From Pagrus major (lineage: Eukaryota > Chordata > Actinopteri > Spariformes > Sparidae), in assembly GCF_040436345.1 (NCBI RefSeq), contig NC_133215.1:19413306-19477305 (forward strand): 64,000 nt of DNA, read 5' to 3'. Position 1 is the stretch's first letter; every line of letters begins with the position of its first letter. A program made the translations under genes and the position numbers. Below the pieces are notes generated by a model, which saw only the letters and a program-made list of their open reading frames with translations, had not been told where the DNA came from and did not search any database. Positions 26,060-35,840 of the stretch are shown in pieces.

Positions 26060-26236
26060 AGGGCAATGCAATTTCCGAATAAAAGCCAATAAACTTTACT
26101 CTTTATCAACCTTTAGACCAGATTACAACACATGTGTAAACAACTCTGGACTCTGTCATTTCATGTGGGATGAGCCTCTGAACTTATATGCACCAGTATT
26201 AAGCTTGAAGCAAACACAATCATCAGGCAAGCCACG
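26060..26236 (+). promoter_or_regulatory. Upstream block of lipocalin copy 6
   Basis: This block is shared with copies 2, 3, 5 and 7: GAATAAAAGCCAATAAACTT, ACACATGTGTAAACAACTCT, GATGAGCCTCTGAACTT and AAGCTTGAAGCAAACACAAT before the ATG. The AATAAAAGCC near 26078 is the best TATA-like candidate. The assignment rests on conservation among copies, not on transcript data. The identical block of copy 7 lies at about 30897-31073. Confidence 0.5.
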
Positions 26237-27409
26237 ATGAGGTTTATTCACGTTGCTGTGGCCGTGCTCAGCCTTCTGTCTGTGGGACAGTCAGCTCCTG
26301 TGACCAGCTGTGACAGTCTGACACAAACTCTTGAAATCACAAGAGAGCAGGTAAGACACCCTCATCTCACTTGCCGCCTGTCTCTCACAATCTCTCTTTC
26401 TTCTGTCAATGAGCTTCAAACTATATTTTCCTTGATCTTCATAAAAACAAAACATAATCCAATGTTTCCAATTGTCATTGTATGCCGTTGACAGAGACAT
26501 CTCATGTTTCAGATGCTGGGCAAGTGGATGGTAGTAGCCGAAAGCTCAAGCAACCAAAAAGTTGAAGATTTAAAAAAGGATTTTCTGGAAAGCTACTGGA
26601 TGAAAGTCACTGCTATTGACAATAGTGATGCTGTCATTGTCATCAGTTCAGCAAAAGCGTAAATTCAAATTTCAGAATTGTTTAAAATTTTTTTGAGTCA
26701 AGTCCAATAATGAAGACCACCATGATTCAGATCTGATCTCTTGTTCCTTGGCTGAATATTCTGGGTTTTGGTTCATAACTTCACATACTTGTTTCTGCCT
26801 GTGACAGGTTTGGCATTTGTTTCACGGCTGCCCTTAAGATGACTTTGGAAAATGGCACTTTCCAATTAGGTGAGTGGGCTATCTTATCGGTATTAAGAAA
26901 TTGTGCTGTGCAAACATTTTTTACTCGCACAAATATGAACTTTGTGTCCAGCAACAACACTTTATCTCTTTTGCAAACAGTTCTTGTTCACCTTTTTTAA
27001 AACCATTTTATTCAAACCGTTTAGGCCTCTTTATGCTATCACCTAAAGGGGCAAAAAATGCCAATTTTTCAATCTTAAATATTTTTTTTTGTCATGGTGG
27101 CAGCGGTAGGAGATTCCCCTTTGAAAAAGATTCCCTGATCTTAGAGGTACGCTGGGAAGATCTAAATCATGGAATTGAGCAAAGTGATGAACCTGATAAT
27201 ATCAGTATATTGTAGGTTTGAAGCGAGGAGGTTGAATTTTTTTGACATTTCATTGACGTCTACAAATCTAATGTCAGTTCTGACTTCTTTGTCACAGTCC
27301 TGCCCAATGTGACACTGAGGCACACTCTCCAATCAGGTGAGTGGGTTAAAATATTAATGAAAGATGCTGCGCAAATATTTGGTGACATACCAGCACAAAG
27401 ACATTTGAA

Positions 27410-27457
<48 letters not shown>

Positions 27458-28193
27458 GCGTGTGTTTGCTCTCCAGGGTCTGTACCTGAAATGAACTTCC
27501 TGAAAACTGACTGTTCGGACTGTCTGCTGTTTCAAGCACAACAGTACGCATTTGGACGTAAACTCAGCGGTCTTCAGTTGCTGAGTAAGAAACTACTACT
27601 AATAATAATAGTAATAACATCAGAGATACAGGAATAAAAAAGGACATTAAATCTTGACTTAGATCTAAGGGAGAGAGCAATTTAGTTACAGCGTAGATGC
27701 TGCTTTATATCGCTTATCTTAAACATTCATTATTAACTGTTTATACACGTGCAAATCATTCTTCAGATGCTTCTCTTTTTCTTGTCCCTCAGGTAAGAGA
27801 AGGACTGTGACTGCTGATGAGATGGGGGACTTCAAGAAGCAGGCAGAATGTCTTAACCTACTACAGCCTTTTAGCTATAACCCAGAAGCAGGTATGAATA
27901 AATTACATGACTGCATTGTTTTCTACTGTAAACAATGCAGTCATTGCAGCTATTTTGCTTTTTGTAACCTCGTCTCTAAAATTAATTAAATGAATTCATG
28001 TTTTCGTTTTACAGATGTTTGCACAGAGCCTCCCTCTGAAGACATAGAGAATTTAGATATGCCACGTGTGTACCTTGATGGAGAGTATTTGGATTTTGCA
28101 AACTTGACAAATGTAAATGATATTATCACCAGGAACGAAGGAGTAAAAAATTTCCTCAAAATGGTCCCTGACCTACAAACAAGACTGAACTAA
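26237..28193 (+). CDS. Secreted lipocalin, AGP/PSTBP-like, copy 6 (MRF subtype, extra exon)
   Basis: Seven exons (26237-26350, 26513-26658, 26808-26869, 27298-27336, 27477-27584, 27793-27891, 28015-28193) encode 248 residues. Signal peptide MRFIHVAVAVLSLLSVGQS, then APVTSCDSL. Exon 2 begins MLGKWMVVAES (lipocalin GxW), exon 3 ends KMTLENGTFQL, and exon 5 carries FLKTDCSDCLLFQ. Exon 6 carries EMGDFKKQAECLNLL, and exon 7 is a long acidic tail starting DVCTEPPSEDIE. Exon 4 is a 39-base in-frame exon (LPNVTLRHTLQS) absent from copies 2 and 4; it looks like a partial copy of exon 3 with its donor and the following intron. Candidate N-glycosylation sites are in ENGT, PNVT and ANLT. A TG microsatellite lies just upstream of the exon 5 acceptor. 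Poly(A) signal at 28227-28232. The ligand is unknown. Confidence 0.87.
27411..27452. repeat. (TG)21 beside the exon 5 acceptor of copy 6
   Basis: A perfect TG run is followed by CGTGTGCGTGTGTTTGCTCT and the acceptor CCAG. The exon 5 acceptor therefore has only a short, weak pyrimidine tract of its own. Confidence 0.95.
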
Positions 28194-31073
28194 CTGTACA
28201 CAGTCTGTGTCTGAGAGATTTCTGTCAATAAAACAGATACTAAATGATTCTGATGTGTAACTTTGGTTTCAGTTGATAGAAATGTCCTCCCTCCCCAGAA
28301 TTCAAATAAACAAAAAAGTGGTTCTCTGGCTTTAACACGGAGCGTCTCCTGGACGGTAAAGCATAATGCTTCATCGTCAACATGAGTAAAAACAGAATCA
28401 ATCATTCTTGCCAGTGGTCTAGTTAGTTTATTTACCAGTACCAAGTTTGTAGCTCTTCTTGTTAAAATGAAATGTATTTGTGAAGCATTGGACTTGTTGA
28501 AGCAGAAAGTAGCACGTCAGGATTATTAAGACTATGTACACAGTCACCAGATGGTACAAAATGAGGACCAGTGGATTTACATTTTATTTACTGTTTCCTT
28601 TCAATTTTAATGCTTCAGAGACACAGGACGGATACCTAGCAACATTACTGAACACATCTGAAAATATATGCATATATGTATATTGTAATAATAATACATG
28701 GTTTGAACAAAGTCCCATCGCACACCATCTGGGAACATCTGGGCTAAACTACATCTGCAAAAACAGTGGAGTGGTTCCGCAGGTTCCTTTATGTCCTCTC
28801 AGACGCCCTGGACTCAGCTCTAAGAGCAGATAAAAGTAGAATCAAGTGCATCAAAAGCAACTGTAATTCTTTGGTTGAACACAGGTTCAAAGGAACATTC
28901 AGGAGTATTTAGTAGACAATTATGATTAACAATGTTAATAATCATAAAGCTGATAGCTGAAGTTGGTAACGAGTGAGACATCTCACTTCTTTGCTCATCT
29001 CTGTTGAGAGTTGGCATGAGCAGTAGCAATGACATTACAGTTACTTTTTGAATATATTTTACTTCAGACTCTCTTTCAAACTCAGCACCGAATGAACAAA
29101 GTTTATAATAATAACAATAATAATAATAATTGTAATAATAACATGCATTTTCCTGAAATGTGCCATTCTGCATGATAAGTACAATAAACATTTGGTACCT
29201 GAAGTATATTTTGATGCTCATAATAACTTGTAACACAGTATTTCTATAAGAGCTGAGTACTTCATCCACCACTAATTATAAACTGGGCAGCATAACTGCT
29301 AAAGTACTAGTCTAAAGCTTTGTCTTCTTGTAATCCCATGACACCTGGCCAATCCTGGAGCTTGAATGCTCCGGAGGGGCGTGTCTTTGCGAGAACGTAG
29401 GTGGGTTCCATTATAACGCATCACCCACAGGTTTCTGAAGAGCCAGAATGAAGCTCAAAGTGGGTGGTATAGACCGACGCCATCTTGGCAGTAACTTCAG
29501 TGGAGTTGATGAAGACCCTGATGTGAATAATTTCAGGTTTAAAACAGCAAATCCAGTTTTACTTCACTTAGTGCTTCTAGATATCCCGTGACCTCGAATG
29601 ACTGACAATCTTCATTGAGACTTTACGTCAACAAGCAGAAATAAAAACGACAGTGACTTACAGAGGAGGATGCCCATAGCCTTGTTTATTGGTAGTTTAT
29701 TACTGTACATACACCTGCTCATGAGTCATATGTACATATATCTTTCTCTCCCTCATACACACAAACACACATACACACACAAAACACTCCAGATTATATA
29801 AAAAGGACTCATTTTCTGTGCAGGGTCCAATCACAGTCTGAGATCTACGAAGAACATTTGCATCTGCATCACCGTGCACATACTCACACACACACCACAA
29901 ATATCTGCATATGGCCTTATGCCTTGATTAACACAGAACAGACCACAATCAAAATATATAGAAAAATGACTGATGATCCGATAGGCAACCCAGTGGTAAT
30001 CAAGTGGATTTGGGTCTTTTAACATATAAACCAACACAACAGCTGAGCTTCGTGGGTCTGTGGAATATGTGCGTCCTTTACTATCCAAGTAGGAAGACCA
30101 CAGAAAGATCAGTTGAATTTTTTAGGGACATTTGTCAATTTCAAAACAAACTCCAAATGCATCATTTTACAGTTATTCAAGTTATGTCAACTGTATGGTA
30201 TGCTTGACCCCCTGGTGTAACTTTGGAACATACCTGACGGTGAATTTGTTGATGCTACAATGTTGATCCCCTGAGTGTGACCCATACAATCACCAACAGC
30301 TGAGTGACCTAAAACCAAGAGGATTTGTTCTCTCTCAGTCTCAGTATCTGGATGTTTTTATAAATCAAGATGTGTGCTGAGAGGGAAAAACTAAATCTAT
30401 ACCATATTCAAAAAGGGCCTTCTTTTTCTGTTCTGCCTGTTCTTCTACTTGCTAGCAAATGGCCATAAGTTTAATTAAACTGAGATGTGCTTTGTGATGT
30501 GATTTATAACACGTGGACAGTTAAAAAGAAATAGTCTTGGGCCTTTATCAAGAAGCAGGATTGTTAGTTGGCTTGATAACTGATCTAAACTGACCCTTGG
30601 AACAGGTCTTTCACCTAAACCTGCATTAATTGACACATTATCACCTTAAAGCTGCAGTAAGTGATATTTTCCCATTAAAATAAGTGTAAAATAGCGCCTG
30701 GTTTTTGCACGTACACATCATTTGTACATCCAACCCCTGGTTCGTGTGCTTTAGGAACTGATTGATACAATTTGGCAAGTATTTAATAGCTTAAAATGTG
30801 CCAATTAGCTATCGTCAGTAGAATATGGTCAAGTTATTGATCTTTACACTCTCTACACTAACACAAACATACTGATTTAGTGACCATACATGTCTGAGGG
30901 CAATGCAATTTCCGAATAAAAGCCAATAAACTTTACTCTTTATCAACCTTTAGACCAGATTACAACACATGTGTAAACAACTCTGGACTCTGTCATTTCA
31001 TGTGGGATGAGCCTCTGAACTTATATGCACCAGTATTAAGCTTGAAGCAAACACAATCATCAGGCAAGCCACG

Positions 31074-32248
31074 ATGAGGTTTATTCACGTTGCTGTGGCC
31101 GTGCTCAGCCTTCTGTCTGTGGGACAGTCAGCTCCTGTGACCAGCTGTGACAGTCTGACACAAACTCTTGAAATCACAAGAGAGCAGGTAAGACACCCTC
31201 ATCTCACTTGCCGCCTGTCTCTCACAATCTCTCTTTCTTCTGTCAATGAGCTTCAAACTATATTTTCCTTCATCTTCATAAAAACAAAACATAATCCAAT
31301 GTGTCCAATTGTCATTGTATGCCGTTGACAGAGACATCTCATGTTTCAGATGCTGGGCAAGTGGATGGTAGTAGCCGAAAGCTCAAGCAACCAAAAAGTT
31401 GAAGATTTAAAAAAGGATTTTCTGGAAAGCTACTGGATGAAAGTCACTGCTATTGACAATAGTGATGCTGTCATTGTCATCAGTTCAGCAAAAGCGTAAA
31501 TTAAAATTTCAGAATTGTTTAAAAATTTTTTGAGTCAAGTCCAATAATGAAGACCACCATGATTCAGATCTGATCTCTTGTTCCTTGGCTGAATATTCTG
31601 GGTTTTGGTTCATAACTTCACATACTTGTTTCTACCTGTGACAGGTTTGGCATTTGTTTCACGGCTGCCCTTAAGATGACTTTGGAAAATGGCACTTTCC
31701 AATTAGGTGAGTGGGCTATCTTATCAGTATTAAGAAATTGTGCTGTGCAAACATTTTTTACTCGCACAAAAATGAACTTTGTGTCCAGCAACAACACTTT
31801 ATCTCTTTTGCAAACAGTTCTTATTCAACTTTTTTAAAAAACATTTTTATTCAAACCGTTTAGGCCTCTTTATGCTATCAGCTAAAGGGGCAAAAAATGC
31901 CAATTTTTCAATCTTAAATATTTTTTTTTGTCATGGTGGCAGCGGTAGGAGATTCCCCTTTGAAAAAGATTCCCTGATCTTAGAGGTACGCTGGGAAGAT
32001 CTAAATCATGGAATTGAGCAAAGTGATGAACCTGATAATATCAGTATATTGTAGGTTTGAAGCGAGGAGGTTGAATTTTTTTGACATTTCATTGACGTCT
32101 ACAAATCTAATGTCAGTTCTGACTTCTTTGTCACAGTCCTGCCCAATGTGACACTGAGGCACACTCTCCAATCAGGTGAGTGGGTTAAAATATTAATGAA
32201 AGATGCTGCGCAAATATTTGGTGACATACCAGCACAAAGACATTTGAA

Positions 32249-32292
<44 letters not shown>

Positions 32293-33028
32293 GCGTGTGT
32301 TTGCTCTCCAGGGTCTGTACCTGAAATGAACTTCCTGAAAACTGACTGTTCGGACTGTCTGCTGTTTCAAGCACAACAGTACGCATTTGGACGTAAACTC
32401 AGCGGTCTTCAGTTGCTGAGTAAGAAACTACTACTAATAATAATAGTAATAACATCAGAGATACAGGAATAAAAAAGGACATTAAATCTTGACTTAGATC
32501 TAAGGGAGAGAGCAATTTAGTTACAGCGTAGATGCTGCTTTATATCGCTTATCTTAAACATTCATTATTAACTGTTTATACACGTGCAAATCATTCTTCA
32601 GATGCTTCTCTTTTTCTTGTCCCTCAGGTAAGAGAAGGACTGTGACTGCTGATGAGATGGGGGACTTCAAGAAGCAGGCAGAATGTCTTAACCTACTACA
32701 GCCTTTTAGCTATAACCCAGAAGCAGGTATGAATAAATTACATGACTGCATTGTTTTCTACTGTAAACAATGCAGTCATTGCAGCTATTTTGCATTTTGT
32801 AACCTCGTCTCTAAAATTAATTAAATGAATTCATGTTTTCGTTTTACAGATGTTTGCACAGAGCCTCCCTCTGAAGACATAGAGAATTTAGATATGCCAC
32901 GTGTGTACCTTGATGGAGAGTATTTGGATTTTGCAAACTTGACAAATGTAAATGATATTATCACCAGGAACGAAGGAGTAAAAAATTTCCTCAAAATGGT
33001 CCCTGACCTACAAACAAGACTGAACTAA
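31074..33028 (+). CDS. Secreted lipocalin, AGP/PSTBP-like, copy 7 (twin of copy 6)
   Basis: The exons (31074-31187, 31350-31495, 31645-31706, 32137-32175, 32312-32419, 32628-32726, 32850-33028) encode 248 residues that appear identical to copy 6. They include the signal peptide, MLGKWMVVAES, the 39-base extra exon, TDCSDC and the acidic tail. By eye the differences between the twins fall in introns and flanks. The promoter block and poly(A) signal (near 33062) are duplicated as well, so both copies should be expressed in the same way. Identical coding sequence suggests a very recent duplication or gene conversion; a collapsed or duplicated haplotype in the assembly is the alternative. Confidence 0.87.
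32250..32287. repeat. (TG)19 beside the exon 5 acceptor of copy 7
   Basis: This is the counterpart of the tract in copy 6, two TG units shorter, with the same CGTGTGCGTGTGTTTGCTCT spacer before the acceptor. Confidence 0.95.
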
Positions 33029-35479
33029 CTGTACACAGTCTGTGTCTGAGAGATTTCTGTCAATAAAACAGATACTAAATGATTCTGATGTGTAACTTTG
33101 GTTTCAGTTGATAGAAATGTCCTCCCTCCCCAGAATTCAAATAAACAAAAAAGTGGTTCTCTGGCTTTAACACGGAGCGTCTCCTGGACGGTAAAGCATA
33201 ATGCTTCATCGTCAACATGAGTAAAAACAGAATCAATCATTCTTGCCAGTGGTCTAGTTAGTTTATTTACCAGTACCAAGTTTGTAGCTCTTCTTGTTAA
33301 AATGAAATGTATTTGTGAAGCATTGGACTTGTTGAAGCAGAAAGTAGCACGTCAGGATTATTAAGACTATGTACACAGTCACCAGATGGTACAAAATGAG
33401 GACCAGTGGATTTACATTTTATTTACTGTTTCCTTTCAATTTTAATGCTTCAGAGACACAGGACGGATACCTAGCAACATTACTGAACACATCTGAAAAT
33501 ATATGCATATATGTATATTGTAATAATAATACATGGTTTGAACAAAGTCCCATCGCACACCATCTGGGAACATCTGGGCTAAACTACATCTGCAAAAACA
33601 GTGGAGTGGTTCCGCAGGTTCCTTTATGTCCTCTCAGACGCCCTGGACTCAGCTCTAAGAGCAGATAAAAGTAGAATCAAGTGCATCAAAAGCAACTGTA
33701 ATTCTTTGGTTGAACACAGGTTCAAAGGAACATTCAGGAGTATTTAGTAGACAATTATGATTAACAATGTTAATAATCATAAAGCTGATAGCTGAAGTTG
33801 GTAACGAGTGAGACATCTCACTTCTTTGCTCATCTCTGTTGAGAGTTGGCATGAGCAGTAGCAATGACATTACAGTTACTTTTTGAATATATTTTACTTC
33901 AGACTCTCTTTCAAACTCAGCACCGAATGAACAAAGTTTATAATAATAACAATAATAATAATAATTGTAATAATAACATGCATTTTCCTGAAATGTGCCA
34001 TTCTGCATGATAAGTACAATAAACATTTGGTACCTGAAGTATATTTTGATGCTCATAATAACTTGTAACACAGTATTTCTATAAGAGCTGAGTACTTCAT
34101 CCACCACTAATTATAAACTGGGCAGCATAACTGCTAAAGTACTAGTCTAAAGCTTTGTCTTCTTGTAATCCCATGACGCCTGGCCAATCCTGGAGCTTGA
34201 ATGCTCCGGAGGGGCGTGTCTTTGCGAGAACGTAGGTGGGTTCCATTATAACGCATCACCCACAGGTTTCTGAAGAGCCAGAATGAAGCTCAAAGTGGGT
34301 GGTATAGACCGACGCCATCTTGGCAGTAACTTCAGTGGAATTGATGAAGACCCTGATGTGAATAATTTCAGGTTTAAAACAGCAAATCCAGTTTTACTTC
34401 ACTTAGTGCTTCTAGATATCCCGTGACCTCGAATGACTGACAATCTTCATTGAGACTTTACGTCAACAAGCAGAAATAAAAACGACAGTGACTTACAGAG
34501 GAGGATGCCCATAGCCTTGTTTATTGGTAGTTTATTACTGTACATACACCTGCTCATGAGTCATATGTACATATATCTTTCTCTCCCTCATACACACAAA
34601 CACACATACACACACAAAACACTCCAGATTATATAAAAAGGACTCATTTTCTGTGCAGGGTCCAATCACAGTCTGAGATCTACGAAGAACATTTGCATCT
34701 GCATCACCGTGCACATACTCACACACACACCACAAATATCTGCATATGGCCTTATGCCTTGATTAACACAGAACAGACCACAATCAAAATATATAGAAAA
34801 ATGACTGATGATCCGATAGGCAACCCAGTGGTAATCAAGTGGATTTGGGTCTTTTAACATATAAACCAACACAACAGCTGAGCTTCGTGGGTCTGTGGAA
34901 TATGTGCGTCCTTTACTATCCAAGTAGGAAGACCACAGAAAGATCAGTTGAATTTTTTAGGGACATTTGTCAATTTCAAAACAAACTCCAAATGCATCAT
35001 TTTACAGTTATTCAAGTTATGTCAACTGTATGGTATGCTTGACCCCCTGGTGTAACTTTGGAACATACCTGACGGTGAATTTGTTGATGCTACAATGTTG
35101 ATCCCCTGAGTGTGACCCATACAATCACCAACAGCTGAGTGACCTAAAACCAAGAGGATTTGTTCTCTCTCAGTCTCAGTATCTGGATGTTTTTATAAAT
35201 CAAGATGTGTGCTGAGAGGGAAAAACTAAATCTATACCATATTCAAAAAGGGCCTTCTTTTTCTGTTCTGCCTGTTCTTCTACTTGCTAGCAAATGGCCA
35301 TAAGTTTAATTAAACTGAGATGTGCTTTGTGATGTGATTTATAACACGTGGACAGTTAAAAAGAAATAGTCTTGGGCCTTTATCAAGAAGCAGGATTGTT
35401 AGTTGGCTTGATAACTGATCTAAACTGACCCTTGGAACAGGTCTTTCACCTAAACCTGCATTAATTGACACATTATCAC

Positions 35480-35840
35480 CTTAAAGCTGCAGTAAGTGAT
35501 ATTTTCCCATTAAAATAAGTGTAAAATAGCTCTATATTCTGACACTAATCACTGTTATAGCGTGTTTGGTCAGTAACCCACGTCTCTCCTCCCCCCGCTC
35601 AAGCAGTGAAAGATTTTTTCCGTCTCTCCTCTCACTTTATCCAATCAGGACAGAGAACTCCATAAAGAGGCGGTCCTGTCTGCTCGTGAAAATGCAGAGA
35701 GCAGGATCCTCCTGTTTGCTGCTATGTTGTTGTGCCTTCATGTGGGGACGTAGAGCAGAGGGAGGGGATTCGGGATTTGCTAACTGCAAAATGGACAGGA
35801 AGTTAGCTAAAACGACGACGACCCTTACAGTAGCTTTAAG
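35480..35840. mobile_element. Non-autonomous DNA element (MITE) cut by the duplication edge
   Basis: The 361-base element has 17-base inverted ends: CTTAAAGCTGCAGTAAG on the left and CTTACAGTAGCTTTAAG on the right, with one mismatch in the pairing after reversal plus one neighbouring change. It has no transposase. The 92-residue ORF inside it is fortuitous. It resembles a very common teleost element. The right edge of the tandem duplication (35530) falls 51 bases into it, and only those 51 bases occur at the end of unit 1. A target-site duplication was not clear. Confidence 0.7.

Larger units (their letters stand above)
25859..30695 (+). repeat. Tandem segmental duplication, unit 1
   Basis: This 4,837-base unit is repeated directly downstream (30696-35530) with only about twenty differences by eye. 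It contains the whole lipocalin copy 6, its upstream block and 2.4 kb of downstream DNA. The downstream part (28.24-30.69 kb) holds no gene I can support. It includes an ATAATA-rich patch near 29107-29140, a repeat-like segment near 29330-29530 and a CA-rich patch near 29755-29780. The final 51 bases (30645-30695) are the left end of the DNA element that is complete at 35480-35840. Confidence 0.95.
30696..35530 (+). repeat. Tandem segmental duplication, unit 2
   Basis: This is the second, 4,835-base copy of the 25859-30695 unit. The junction is clean: the end AAAATAGC of unit 1 is joined directly to the start GCCTGG of unit 2, with no visible shared bases or inserted sequence. The offset is +4837 through exons 1-3 of the lipocalin gene. 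It is +4839 at exon 4 and +4835 after the TG tract, so there are only a few small indels. The DNA downstream of the gene (33.08-35.53 kb) holds no gene I can support. Confidence 0.95.

Noticed and set aside
28534-28833. 99-residue plus-strand ORF (and its twin at 33369-33668)
   Set aside because: It is present twice only because of the segmental duplication. It has no signal peptide, no domain and no splice context, and low-complexity composition suggests chance.
28820-29272. 150-residue minus-strand ORF (twin at 33655-34107)
   Set aside because: It contains Tyr/Asn runs from an ATAATA microsatellite and no recognisable domain. It is duplicated along with the unit, so its presence twice is not evidence of selection.
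13553-33028. Naming the lipocalins outright as saxitoxin/tetrodotoxin-binding proteins
   Set aside because: The exon plan, GxW motif and late cysteines support lipocalins of the AGP/PSTBP group, but ligand specificity cannot be read from this sequence, so no gene symbol was given.
26237-33028. Reading the repeated unit as a CRISPR-like or satellite array
   Set aside because: There are only two long units, each with a complete spliced gene; this is a segmental duplication in a vertebrate genome.
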